A stretch of DNA of 39,211 nucleotides. Origin: Purshia tridentata. Its lineage: Eukaryota; Streptophyta; Magnoliopsida; Rosales; Rosaceae. Below, in pieces: positions 23,931 through 35,169 of this stretch (its first letter is position 1; each line of letters opens with the position of its first letter). Both the position numbers and the translations under genes were made by a program. The notes under the pieces were generated by a model. It was given only the letters and a program-made list of their open reading frames with translations. It was not told the DNA's origin and made no database searches. The stretch spans positions 1-39,211 of the forward strand of contig QANT01004864.1 in the NCBI GenBank assembly GCA_003254885.1. The letters run 5' to 3'.

Positions 23931-24548
23931 TTTATGAAAAGGGTTAGTCCCTGATCCCACATACTGATAGCAAAAGTATTGCATCTGCTTCACACTTTCA
24001 TATATGACTTGTATTTTTGTTTCAAGATGAAATTGCAAAGGAAATGTGAAGATAAGTGATACTTTCGGACTAATATGGTCCATTTCTCTGTGTGATTCTT
24101 GTTGATGCTGCATGACAATTTCCAATTCCATAGCCTATTAAATTGGTTCTTCATTTTCAATTTATCCATTTTTAATTTTATTTTGGTAAATGGGGTGGAC
24201 TAGAGACAGTCATTTCTTAGGGTGGATATGCAGCCTTTCAGTAGGACCAGAGTATAGATTAAGGCCTGGTGGTTTTGTTAAGTCCTTAAAACTATGAAAG
24301 GCTGTATGAACTAGTTCACTCTCAGTTGCATGATCATATTGGGCCTTAGTTAAGATCCAACTGCATGAAGGCTGTACCTGATGGGTTGTCTCTGAAGCCC
24401 AACGTCTAAGGCCCATTCATAAAGCCCAATTCCCCATATTCTTGTGGGCTTCAATGGCCTGCTCAAACAGACAAATGTACAGAGGCAAATATAGTAGATA
24501 CCTATAAAATGAAGTGGTCCATATGAATTGCTACTAGCTATGGTCCTA

Positions 24549-24576
24549 GAGAGAGCGAGAGAGAGAGAGAGAGAGA
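24549..24576. repeat. (GA)n microsatellite
   Basis: About 28 bp of GA repeat with one interruption (GAGAGCGAGAGAGAG). It is likely to be length-polymorphic. Confidence 0.85.
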
Positions 24577-25359
24577 TTTTAATAGGACAAACTTCAATCT
24601 TGCAAATGATGCAAAATGATTGATCCAATAATTGGTGGTTCCAATGATAACAGAGAAACTGGAGCAGTCCTTTGTCGGCATATATACAACGAATTAGCTT
24701 GTAAGTTGGTTGTAGTTCATAAATAGCAATTAAATTCCTTCATATATCTTCTCAGATTAAGTCAAAAAGCTTCATTAAATTAAAATGACTTGGTTTTCTT
24801 TTAATAAACCTCGCTTTCACGTGTTTGTTTTGCCTTTACGGCATGGGGAAGAATCAGATCACTAGGCAATCAATCAACCCAAAAATGATTTTGCATGAGT
24901 TCTTACACAATCTGCCAAAAAATAGAGAAGAAAAGCCAACCAGATAAATTAATTAAGGTCGTTATTCAATCTCTTGCAGGGTTAGCAATACAAGTTTGGA
25001 CATGCACGTTTGCACTCTAAAATCTAAATAGTTAGTAGGTCCACTAACCAATTTTCATGATGATTTCTAATAATGCAAAATCATCCCCCACAATTTTTGT
25101 TTGGGTCTTAATTTGATTTTGGCTTTTTAATAGGTGGGGGCTTTGGTCTAATTTGATTGAAGTTTGTGAAAATTAGTCGGTAATTTTAAGTGTATACGTG
25201 GAGTATTGTTTTACATTAAAAAATTATAATATTACATAATGGCTTATAAAGATCTTTTAACCTATTACACTACGAAATATTGCATAACCGACCAAGTTTA
25301 ATCCATGGACCCCCTAATACACTCCGAAAACCCCCCTTGATTTTGAATATTCAAAGTCG

Positions 25360-25797
25360 GTTCGGCCCAATGCGGAAACTGGCGGGCATTTCGCGCGCAC
25401 GAGGTTTTAGTGGAGCCAAAATCATATACAATCAGATCAAGGAGGGCCCGCCACGTCAGTTGGACGGCGATCCTAAATCCCCCTCGTGCCCGGATTGCCG
25501 ATTCAGCCGTAGATAAGAATTCATCACCACCACATACTATAAGTCAAGCTCATGTGCTGTAAAGTGACCGACATCTGGCACCGACGAGATCAAAGCATTC
25601 GTCCACTCCTCACTGGCCCCACAGACTTATAGTGTGATTTATACTGGCAACCGGCTATACCGGTTCCATAGCCGTTATTACAGGTATTTATAGGGAAAGG
25701 TCGCTCTAGTAAGCGCAGCACTCTAAAAAGAAAGGCTTTAATTTCAATTGTATTGAGCTTAAGAAAGAGTAAAGAAAGCTTATTACAATTGAAGAAA
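25360..25797 (+). promoter_or_regulatory. TIP1 promoter and leader
   Basis: A TATA-like TATTTATA (25685-25692) lies about 106 bp upstream of the start codon, a normal distance for a short plant leader. Upstream is an unusually GC-rich block (about 25365-25510) containing GCGCGCACG and GCCACGTCAG, the latter an ACGT-core bZIP/ABRE-like site. Regulation by water status is plausible for an aquaporin but is inference. Confidence 0.5.
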
Positions 25798-26994
25798 ATG
25801 GCAATCTCTAGAATTGCAATTGGGACGCCAGGAGAGGCAAGCCACCCTGATGCCATAAGGGCAGCGTTTGCAGAGTTTTTTTCTATGCTTATTTTTGTTT
25901 TTGCTGGGGAAGGCTCTGGCATGGCTTTCAGTAAGACGTACCCCATTAACAATTTATATGCTTATTGTAGTGACATGAAATTCATATTAATCTGTGTTGT
26001 TGTTTAAAAAAAAAAATGAATCAAATGTTTTTTATTAATTTTATTACGTAAGATTACACGTGCGAAACTGTTAACTTGATATATATTATTGACTTTATTA
26101 ATAGAGTAACAACTTACGTTTTTAAGTTCAATGTTTTTTGTATTTTATTATAATTCAATGAACTAATGTGAGGAAATTTTGGCAGACAAGCTGACTAACA
26201 ACGGGTCAGCCACACCGTCTGGCCTCGTAGCTGCATCATTGGCACATGCATTTGCACTTTTTGTGGCGGTCTCAGTGGGTGCAAACATTTCCGGGGGTCA
26301 TGTAAACCCGGCTGTCACATTTGGTGCTTTCCTCGGCGGCAACATAACATTGTTGAGGGGCATTTTGTACTGGATTGCACAGTTGCTGGGATCAGTTGTT
26401 GCTTGCGTGCTTCTTAAGTTTGCCACTGGCGGATTGGTAAGTAGCTTGTTGCTCAATACTTAATTTCGGACACGATTTTGATTCACTTACACTTTTCTCC
26501 ACACCCACAAAAATATTATGAACCCAAGACCCTTTTACAACGACCCCTTAATTTGTTGTCAAAGATAATTGATTAAGCATATATATGCCCACCTTGACTT
26601 TTTACTTAATCTGCTGCAGGAAACAGCAGGGTTCTCTCTATCTTCTGGTGTGAGTGTATGGAATGCTCTGGTGTTTGAGATTGTGATGACCTTTGGCTTA
26701 GTGTACACAGTTTATGCCACAGCAGTGGACCCAAAGAAAGGGAACGTAGGCATTGTTGCACCCATTGCAATTGGTTTGATAGTGGGTGCCAACATTTTGG
26801 TTGGTGGTGCTTTTGATGGTGCATCCATGAACCCAGCAGTCTCCTTTGGGCCTGCTGTGGTCAGTTGGTCATGGACTCACCACTGGGTCTATTGGGCCGG
26901 TCCACTAATTGGTGCTGCCATTGCAGCTCTTGTCTATGACAACATCTTCATTGGTAATGGAACCCACGAACCACTTCCCAACAATGACTTTTAG
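25798..26994 (+). CDS. TIP1-3: Tonoplast intrinsic protein, TIP1 subgroup (TIP1;3-like aquaporin)
   Basis: Vacuolar-membrane channel for water, and probably urea and hydrogen peroxide as for other TIP1 proteins. Three exons (25798-25930, 26186-26436, 26620-26994) encode 252 residues, the normal TIP length. It begins [19 protein letters not shown], and the six-helix major intrinsic protein fold is complete. Both pore motifs are present: [13 protein letters not shown] after helix 2 and [13 protein letters not shown] after helix 5. The His of SLAHAFALF and the Val after the second NPA fit the TIP1 His-Ile-Ala-Val selectivity filter; TIP2-type proteins have Arg there. The C-terminus HEPLPNNDF and the IGTPGEAS start resemble TIP1;3 more than TIP1;1. 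The two introns are at the places usual for TIP genes. In-frame sequence upstream of 25798 lacks an ATG. Confidence 0.96.
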
Positions 26995-27634
26995 GTGTGG
27001 CAGTGGGTGCTTAAAAATCATATTTCCATCTACTCTTTGATGTAGGTGTTTGTGTTTGTGTTTGTTTCCGTTTTGTTTAATTAGAGTGGAATAGATCATC
27101 TATTTTGTACTTGGTTATCATGTCAAATCAGTGGAATTGTCTTGTTTTTGTTCTGTAATCATCTGTTTCAGGTTGAACTGCTATAATTTATAGTGGGCTC
27201 ATAAACATCTGGGGTGTGGCTGATTGAAGAAAAGCATATGCAAATATGTTAACAATGAAAATTACATACATAGAGAGAGGGCCACAAATTCCATATATAC
27301 TTACAAGTAACACACTCATCAAATTCATATAAGCAAAGACTAGTGTATATATACATGCATGCACAGAGCCACAACATTTCAAATCTTTGGGCCAATTTGG
27401 GTGGCTCTAAGAAAAAAGACATTAAATGTGCCTTATCAAACAACTTCTGGCTATATCTATCCAAACAATGAGTTATGTCCAAAAAAGTTTTGTACATAAC
27501 TCATTGATATCTACTGCTGCTTCCAAAGACATAAAGGGAACACTCTCCCCCTGTAAACAGGGTTCATTCTTTCCAGGTTGTCCAAAATTTTTGGCTGATT
27601 TGAAGGATCCTTGACCAAACTTACCAAGCAATTC
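26995..27634. other. Convergent intergenic region between TIP1 and the F-box gene
   Basis: Contains the aquaporin 3' UTR, with a TG-rich stretch around 27045-27070, and the F-box 3' UTR on the other strand. No gene or structured RNA is recognisable. Confidence 0.6.
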
Positions 27635-29145
27635 TCACTTGACATTGATTGGTGGGTCCACTCTGACTAGCTCTGACAAAGAGGTTCCATCCTCTTGATT
27701 TGTAAAGCCCTCCAACTTAATTACTTTGAGATGACCCAATTCTTTATGGCTTTTGACTTTCTTCAGGAGTAGAGCTGTGCTTGTGCAGTAGCTTTTAGGA
27801 TCAATCTGCACATCATAGACAAGGCATAAAATCAAATAGGATCCCTGTATAGAATCATAAAATCATTAATGGGAAATTTTTGCTTTGAAAGTAGTACTGT
27901 TATTAGCTTTTAGATATTGTTATTATTTGAGCATATAAGAAGAATGCAACATTGATGGATGAACTAGTAAAAACAGTGCAAGAAAATGAGTTCTTCTAAC
28001 TTTTAAGTGAAAGAGACCTACAGTGACAAAGAGTCGCTCCAAGGCTGGACATAATTTCAGAAAGGAGATTAAGGCATCATTGTTGAAACTTTCCTCCTCA
28101 TTATCAATCCACCACAACTCTTTCATTTTATAGAAAAGAAAGTTTGCTTGTAAAGGCAAAAGTGATTGCCAGATCAGTGTCTGCAAAAAGATTCTGAAAC
28201 TTAGTTTTGTACTCTAATTTAAGCAGCATATAAACTAATTGTGGTTAATCTGCGTGAGTAATTGTTTGGAAGTTTGAAGACAATACTAGAGAATGCAAAA
28301 ACTGCTGAAACAGATACCTGAAAAGTCCATTTGCTTAATGTGAGAACTTGAGCATTTTTTATGGTTAATAACATAGGATCAAAGTCACTACTGCTGAAAC
28401 TGTTGTAGCCAGGGCCTTGTCTGAAATCAAGCATGGCATCTGCCAGGTTAAAATGTGTTTCTGGACAAATCTGAGGGAGGAAACCTCGGTATCGAAAAGA
28501 TTTGAGTTTAGAACATTTGAGGTGGACAGACTTGAGATGTGGACAGTCAAAGATGGTTAAGCTGAGTAGCCTTGGACCGGAGTCAATGTGTAAAGATTGT
28601 AATCCATCACATTCGATGATCTTCAAGTTTTCAAGAACTGGGAAGTTTGAAACCATAGTGGAGACTGCCTCACTGGCAAGATAGCTCACTGATTTTAGGT
28701 AAAGGGTTTTAACAAAGAAAGTAGAGGGACAAGGTTGGTGGGTAAGGTTTGGGAGTACCCTTTGGTGATTCAGCTGCAACTGCAAACCAAAATGCCTAGG
28801 AACCTCAACCTCTTGCCTTCCTGTAGAAAAGTCGAAATGGAGTTTATTGTTAGCTGAAATGGTGGCCAAGAGGAGATCATTACCTTTGCCAAAGTTCAGT
28901 TGCAGCCTCCTGGGTTTTCTTAAGGGATCAAGTTTGTCAAAGTGGGAGAGAAACACAGTAACTGCACCAGCAACATCATCTAAAGAAACAATTTTTTGCA
29001 CCAAAGTTGTGTTCCATAGGCCTCTCCACCTACTTGAAAGTACACTGGTTTCTAATGCAGATTCTGAAGGGAGAAAAGATATGATGCTGCAAATGAGCTC
29101 ATCTGACAATCTGCCAAATAAGTCATCTGCAATTACCTCCATCAT
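27635..29145 (-). CDS. F-box/LRR-repeat protein
   Basis: Likely substrate-recognition subunit of an SCF ubiquitin ligase, binding SKP1/ASK through the F-box. Three exons in transcript order: 29145-28318, 28180-28022 and 27805-27635, encoding 385 residues. Residues about 8-48 are a typical plant F-box (RLSDELICSIISFLPSESAL, then SVLSSRWRGLWN). Next come leucine-rich repeats (TLYLKSVSYLASEAVSTMVS, FPVLENLKIIECDGL, LLSLTIFDCPHLKSVHLKCS) and a C-terminal part with FLKLCPALERLFVT and LGHLKVIKLEGF. It resembles the FBD-type F-box/LRR group, but I cannot see a full FBD signature and it is shorter than many members. Two adjacent Met codons (29145, 29142) are possible starts. The target is unknown. 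These genes turn over quickly, and it is the member of the window I least expect to be in conserved synteny. Confidence 0.82.
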
Positions 29146-30046
29146 ATCCCCTATTTGATCTACTAGTTTACCTAGAATGTTTATGTTGCACTAGTACTTA
29201 AAAAAAATGTAATGACAACAAGAACTTGCTTTGTAGTTTGTGACACACCTGGGTCAATTGCAAGTATCCCACTTGTTACTTGTTCTGCTTTTGTTTTATA
29301 TTTAATTAGCTTGTTGCTTTCATCCTTGCTTAGCATGTTCAGTATCCGAGAAAAATTGGCATTCAAATTCTGACCAGTTCAATGATTTTGACTCTATTAC
29401 ATTATCGGATAGCGTCTTATGACTATATATTTGATGATAAAGATTTGAATACTAGTACTAGTTAAATGGGGATGCTTACAATAAACTAAGCCATTTTGAT
29501 AGTCTCCTCAATTTTAAAGCTTGTTTAAAAAATAAACAATATGATTAAGATGATATTAGTAATTACTCTTCAATATCATGTAAATATATACTCGACTAGC
29601 TCGACTTTTCAAAACAAGTTATTTTACAATTATTCCATATATATATTTGAGAGTTGGACATTGATGATTTATCTTTAAAATATTGTCCAGAGTTTGAAGA
29701 GCTGAGCTGCTGATGTAATTGAGGAATTGACTTTCCACAAACCTGTAAGGTCTACTCTTTCAATTTACTATTCTGGTACATCGTCCACATGAAGAAGAAT
29801 TGAAAATGGGGGAAATTCTTTGCCAGAAAATAAAGAAAATAGTAGATTGGGTCAAACCTCAAAATTAGTATGAAACCAACTTCTTTTCCAAATAAACAAA
29901 ACGCCACGAAACCAATTACCTAGGATTTGCAAGAAACTATGTACAGAAACAAATAAAGAAACAAGCATAAAACCAAAACCACAACGAAAATGTTGTCATT
30001 AGCTACGCATGTTGATCAGTACACAACAACTACCAACACTTTAATT

Positions 30047-30166
30047 AATCATGAATTTCCCGCAGGTGTAACAATACAAGAAACCTTAATTCATGCTTAA
30101 CACGTTAAGCATGAGTTTTCTGAAGGTGTAACAATACAAGAAACTTTAAACAAGCATGAATTTTCT
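30047..30166. repeat. 60-bp tandem repeat with internal palindrome
   Basis: The motif GGTGTAACAATACAAGAAAC recurs 60 bp apart (30065 and 30125), each time preceded by CATGAATTT- or CATGAGTTT-like sequence; a third partial unit starts near 30154. Between the copies lies a perfect inverted repeat, TCATGCTTAA (30091-30100), CACG, TTAAGCATGA (30105-30114). Confidence 0.8.
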
Positions 30167-30334
30167 GGTTGCTGCAATTTAGGTCAAGTTTAACTTAAAT
30201 CATTGTAGTTTTAATTGTTAATATTGTCCATTTTGTTTTCAATGATTGCAATTCAAGGATACAATCTTAATTTCGTTAATTTGTTCAACGAAAATAGCAC
30301 ATGAAGCGTATGACAATATGTTAGACTTTTAAGT

Positions 30335-30386
30335 AACTTAGTGTTATTATCAGTATTTAAAACTTAGTGTTATTATCAGTATTTAA
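30335..30386. repeat. Perfect 26-bp tandem duplication
   Basis: The unit at 30335-30360, starting AACTTAGTGTTATTATCAG, is repeated without change at 30361-30386. The identity suggests a very recent slippage event. Confidence 0.92.
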
Positions 30387-30562
30387 AATAACATGCTGGT
30401 TATCCAGAATTGTGTATGTCACTTGCTATTTTTGTTGACCTAATTGATGAAATTAATTTTCCCTCAAGTTGCAACCATTAGAAAACACATAATTAAAACT
30501 TTAGAACTTTAGCAAAGAAATTAAGAATGTCCCCTCAAGTTTGCAACCAAAACACATAATTT

Positions 30563-30960
30563 AAAACTAAAACTATAGAACTTTAGCAAAATCTAGCCCA
30601 AACTCTATGAACCGAAAACGTAAGTCCACCTAAAAACTAAACGCCACTAACGGCCCAAATGTCCAAGCCCAACAACTAAACCTCAGGCCCAAACCCTCCA
30701 CCACGGCTTCTAACTATATAATATTTTTGGACCTTAGTCAAAAATAAAAAAGTATTAAGATATTAGTCTAAGAGAAGAGAAAAAATTGGACCAGCCGATA
30801 AATAACCGTTAAAACTAAAACTATAGAACTTTAGCAAAATCTAGCCCAAACTCTATGAACCAAAAACGTAAGTCCACCTAAAAACTAAACGCCACTAACG
30901 GCCCAAATGTCCAAGCCCAACAACCAAACCTCAGGCCCAAACCCTCCACCACGGCTTCTA
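30563..30960 (+). promoter_or_regulatory. Duplicated PHIP1 upstream region
   Basis: Copies at 30563-30712 and 30811-30960 repeat at 248 bp with very few differences. Each carries ACGGCCCAAATG, AAGCCCAACAA and CAGGCCCAAACCCTCC, that is site II elements followed by a telo-box-like AAACCCT. This promoter grammar is typical of genes for ribosome production and growth. The 98-bp spacer holds copy B of a dispersed repeat. Confidence 0.75.
30717..30807. repeat. Dispersed repeat, copy B
   Basis: Matches 431-518 in the same orientation through AATATTTTTG, an A-rich stretch, AAGTATTAAG, and ATTAGTCTAAGAGAAGAG. It occupies the spacer of the 248-bp duplication upstream of PHIP1. Confidence 0.7.
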
Positions 30961-30980
30961 TAGTGGTCCATGTTTATATT

Positions 30981-31005
30981 TATAAAAGTTGTAATACGAC
31001 GTCGT
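30981..31005 (+). promoter_or_regulatory. PHIP1 TATA box and ACGT palindrome
   Basis: TATAAAAG (30981-30988) lies 163 bp before the start codon. Just downstream is the perfect palindrome ACGACGTCGT (30996-31005), with a GACGTC core of the kind bound by plant bZIP factors. Since it falls after the TATA box it may lie close to the transcription start. Confidence 0.5.
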
Positions 31006-31150
31006 CGCAACGACTCCGTTTGCCTCCTTTTTCCCTACGAACCAAACCTCAGGCCAGGGTTTTACCGCTCTAGCCTTGGCGGCTTGGCCCTCTCTCTCTC
31101 TCTCCCTCTTTAGAGTTCAGTGAAAGCCATTACTTCGAAAGAGTGCAGCG

Positions 31151-33532
31151 ATGGTTTTGTCGAACAGGAAGCTGAAGCAAAAATTGAGGGAAACACTAGC
31201 GCAGTCTTTAGTAGAATCGGTAGCTAAAACCGACCCGAAAAGTAATGGGTCAGCTAACCCAGACCCGAATTCGCAGCCCCAGTCCTTGAAAGAGCTTTTG
31301 GACTCTGCAACCCAGAGACCCAGATTGTCCAAGCGGGAGAAACGGAGAAATATCCTCGCTTTGAGAGGTCCGGAGGCGGTGAATGGGAGTAGCACTGGTG
31401 GTAATTTGGAGGAAAACAAAGGGGCGGAAGATAAGAAGGAAGTTGGGTCAGAGGGTTTGGGAGATGAGAATGAGAATAAGAAGACGAAGAAGAATAAGAG
31501 GAAGAGAGATGATGAGGAAAAAATCGAAGCTTTGAGTTCAGAGGGAAATGAAGTTGTGAAGGAGACTAAGAAGCTAAAGAAGAAGAATAAGAAGAAGAAA
31601 AATAAGAGAAAGAAGGAGGCAAAGAGCGAGGAAGAGAAGAAGAGTGGTGAGCTTGGGAGTGAAGAGCAAAGTGTCAAAGAGACAAATACCAACAGTGATA
31701 GGTAATTTAAGATAATACAGCTTGTGCCGAATTGAGTTTTAGTTCTTTTTTTATTTTCTCAAACTTTGATTTGAGTATGCTATTTGATTGTGTGTGGGAG
31801 GCAATTTATATTGAATGGAAGGTGTCTGCGTTGGTTGTGAAAATGGGTTCTAGATTTTTGGTCTCGTTATTTATGTGTTATTTCCTTTAGGCAAGCAAAT
31901 GGGGATGTTGCTACAAAAGTTTATGTTGGAGGCATTCCTTATTACTCGACCGAGGATGATATTCGAAGCTACTTTGAAAGCTGCGGTACTATAACTGAAA
32001 TTGATTGTATGAGGTTTCCTGAGAGTGGCAAGTTCAGAGGAATTGCCATTATTAGCTTTAAGGTAATTAATTTTACAATTTGCTTTGTGCATTTAAAGTA
32101 AATGAGATTACAAATTTGTGTACTTCAGTCCTTGCTATTTTTTTTTTGGCTAATAAATGAGAGGTTGTCTGCTAGGAAAGTCCTCAGCTAATGAATGAGC
32201 ATGTATTTTTTTGAACAGACTACACAATTTATTATTAACTGCTTGGTTCTCCTGGTTCCTCCGCTTAGGACTTTTGAGGTAGACTAGTATTCGGTACTGA
32301 AACATGAAGGTTCATTGGTAAAGCCATGAATGATAACACCCTGTTCTCAGCTTTTTTTTGAAAAAGTGATGTTATATGCCTTGCAATAGTTCATTGTATT
32401 CTTAGTGATGCTACCTAGTGGCTGATCTTCTGCTTAGGGTGATAAGTCCTCCAAGATGGTAGAAGTTACATGACTTGATCTTTGATGATAATAATAATAT
32501 CACACATCCCCTACATCAATTAGATAGCACCAAATGAATGGCTCAGGACAATGTCAATCTTTTATTTTTGATTATTAGCATATTTCTCTGTTAAACATTA
32601 ATGGATCATTTTAAAGATTATAGGACTTTGAAAAATTGTTTGAAATTATAATGAGAACAGTGAAAATCCGAAATTTTTTGAAATCTATAAATTCTTAAAG
32701 ATTGTTTACCGTTTGGCTCATCTTACCATTTTAATGTTTCTGCAGACTGAAGCTGCAGCCAAACGAGCCTTGGCTCTTGATGGAGCTGAAATGTGAGTTT
32801 GGACAGTGTTCACTTTACTTGCCCCTTTTTTTGTTGTTGGCTTGTGGGCAGTTCTCACGTCATTCTAATGGGAATTCCTACTGTTTCAGGGGTGGACTGT
32901 TTCTGAAAATCCAGCCTTACAAGGCGACTCGAGCCAATAAAGTTTCTGATTTTGCCCCACAAATTGTGGAGGGCTACAATAGAATCTATGTTGGAAATTT
33001 GTCGTGGGATATTACTGAGGATGACCTGAAGGAACTTTTCTCAGATTGCAAGATATCATCTATACATTTTGGTATGGATAAGGAAACAGAAGAATTTCGA
33101 GGCTATGCCCATGTAAATTTCTCTGATAGTCTCTCGGTGACAATGGCATTGAAGTTAGATCAGAAGGTTGTGTGTGGGAGACCCGTCAAGATAAGCTGTG
33201 CAGTTCCTCTGAAGAGAGCAGGGACGCAGTCGAAGTCTGTACCCACAACTACAAGTACCTATTCTAAGTCTGTTCCTACAACTGCAAGTACTGATTCGAT
33301 ATCTCTACCTACAACTACAAGTACCGATTCAATATCTCTACCTACAACTACAAGTACCGATCCGATATATGTACCTACAACTGCAAGTGCAGGAGCTGAT
33401 AATAGTGGGCTGAGTACCATCAGTGGCAAGATTAAGAGAAGGACGTGCTATGAGTGTGGTGAAAAGGGCCATATTTCTTCAGCGTGTCCAAAGAAGCAAG
33501 CTGCAAATCCAGTAGATGCCAATGTAAGTTAA
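31151..33532 (+). CDS. PHIP1: Phragmoplastin-interacting protein 1-like RNA-binding protein
   Basis: RNA-binding protein; Arabidopsis PHIP1 binds phragmoplastin and Ran2 mRNA at the forming cell plate. Exons are 31151-31701, 31891-32062, 32746-32792 and 32890-33532, encoding 470 residues. It begins MVLSNRKLKQKLRE with PRLSKREKRRN nearby, family hallmarks. A very Lys/Glu-rich region (about residues 100-180) is probably nuclear or nucleolar targeting. RRM1 has KVYVGGIPYYSTEDDIRSYF and FRGIAIISF. RRM2 has RIYVGNLSWDITEDDLKELF and FRGYAHVNF. A PTT(T/A)ST repeat follows (four 11-residue units), then one CCHC knuckle, CYECGEKGHISSACP. As I recall, the Arabidopsis protein has several such knuckles, so this one is shorter. 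The final AAT|GTAAGT resembles a donor; splicing 33524-33647 out would replace the last residues (VS) with SGLLLRQRFV. Confidence 0.91.
33236..33390 (+). repeat. In-frame 33-bp tandem repeat in PHIP1
   Basis: Four full units (33236-33268, 33269-33301, 33302-33334, 33335-33367) and part of a fifth encode 11-residue repeats around PTTTST or PTTAST. Units 3 and 4 are nearly identical. The repeat forms the Thr/Ser-rich linker between RRM2 and the zinc knuckle, and unit number is likely to vary between alleles. Confidence 0.93.
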
Positions 33533-35169
33533 GCATGTAGGTAAAACAGATTACCCAATTAAACAAAACTAGTACTGTCCGAATTGGCTGAAAAGCCACA
33601 TGTTGTTGCTAGAGGAGACCAATATTGTGAATTTTTGTTTTGTCCAGTCAGGCTTACTTTTAAGGCAAAGATTTGTATAAGCGAGATGTTTTTTTATTAT
33701 TGATATAAAGCAGAGTTTTGTTTATTGCTTTTGTTATCCTATAAAACAGTGGAGAAAGTTGCTCTTCTGAAGTTTGAGACTGTAGTTGAAGTTCTATAAA
33801 GAAATGGGCCAAACCGAGCCACAGCCCACTACGTTTTAGTCAGCATAGGCCCAATCAAGTCACTACTGCAACTGGTAATACAAGCCTTGTGGGGCCATAA
33901 ATACACAACATTTACGTAGTTCCATGTCGTCAGTCGCCACACAACCATGAATGATACTGATAAATAGTGAGATAAAAAAGGGCTGTTGTACGATCCAAAG
34001 ACATAAGGTTAAGCAACACCAAATTAAGAAGACAAAAACGTTTTCTTTTAAATACGATCTGAAAAGTTGGAGATCACAGTTTAAATATAATATATAATTG
34101 GAAAATAAATCAAATAGGTTTCAATATTCTTAGACTGAATTTCTTGGCAGAACACTGGATTTGTTATTATATATTTATTTTTACCAATTAAAATAGAGAG
34201 GTTGTTCATGCAATTGGGAGCTGGGTCAACCATTTCCTTCCACAAATACGCCTTAGCATTGGCTACCAATATCATAGGATGAGTTTTTTATATTGAATGA
34301 CACGATACAAGTATATCTCAATTGGTAGTGTGTAAAACATGAGTTTATTTTTCTTTTTTTAACTAACCACTAAATTTAAGTTATTAGAGCATTGTATATA
34401 AAATTTGACACAATTTCTCAGATGCATACGTGAGAAGGCAGACAAAATCTCCAAAAAATAGAAATCTAATATCATATAAACTAAAATATTAGAAAATAGT
34501 TTAACAATGGATATTGAATTAACAGTAAAATAGACAAATAAGTAACAGAGTTTAAGACATTCGAAAATCTAATGAGATCTCAAAGAGACCAAAACTATCA
34601 TAAATGAGGAGATTTTTTTATTTTTATGTTGATGAAAAAAATACACAATATCTAGGAAGTCCCCCATGTCCAGGACTTAATATTGATATATAGTCTTTGC
34701 TTTCCTACATTGTCTTTCGCTGAACAAATACCAACCCGCAGGTCACTTACAATCACAACTCCGTTGGTTCCCTCTTGAGCTCTCCACCATCTCTCACATA
34801 TTCTTCTTCAACTTACTATTATTGCATGCTTTGAAATCCAACAAACCAAAAAGCAACACCTATCGCATATATAATGACATATGTAATATACAAAGTTACA
34901 AATCTTCATCCTCTAATCCCACCCTTTTAAGCCAAACTATCTTCTTCCACATATATAGTATATACATCATGTTCCTTTTGGGATTTTGTGCACCATCTTT
35001 TTCCTTTCATTGGCTTCAAATCCGAAGTTTATGATTGATGGGTTTTCTTTATCTCTGTCTCTGAATTGTATGAGATTCTTTAAATTTCTTAGTTGACACT
35101 TTGACGTGGGTGGGTCTTTTCTAGCTAAGCCTTGACTTGTCCCAGTTTGTTTTCCTTTTCAAGTTTGAA
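33533..35169. other. Intergenic region between PHIP1 and the HARBI1-like gene
   Basis: Contains the PHIP1 3' region (with a possible extra terminal exon at 33648-33680) and the promoter and leader of the next gene. The middle (about 34080-34640) is AT-rich and featureless apart from low-complexity DNA. No further gene is supported. Confidence 0.55.

Larger units (their letters stand above)
23931..25797. other. Intergenic region between CrRLK1L and TIP1 genes
   Basis: Starts with the receptor-kinase 3' UTR and ends with the aquaporin promoter. I see no gene. Notable are a cluster of GGGCCT/GGCCCA/AGCCCA motifs at about 24340-24450 with no obvious gene beside it, a GA microsatellite at about 24549-24576, and a GC-rich patch at about 25365-25510. 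Confidence 0.55.
29146..30562. other. Divergent intergenic region between F-box gene and PHIP1 (distal part)
   Basis: AT-rich, with no supportable gene. It contains a 60-bp tandem repeat with a palindrome (30047-30166), a perfect 26-bp tandem repeat (30335-30386), and a rough 71-bp direct repeat (starting 30461 and 30532) in which CCCTCAAGTT-GCAACCA and AACTTTAGCAAA recur. Confidence 0.6.

Noticed and set aside
30047-30386. CRISPR-like repeat array
   Set aside because: Only two to three imperfect units with no uniform spacers, in plant nuclear DNA; simple tandem duplication explains it.
31117-31692. Long open frame on the minus strand opposite PHIP1 exon 1
   Set aside because: It is the complement of the Lys/Glu-rich codons of PHIP1 and reads as low-complexity Ser/Phe; no homology is visible.
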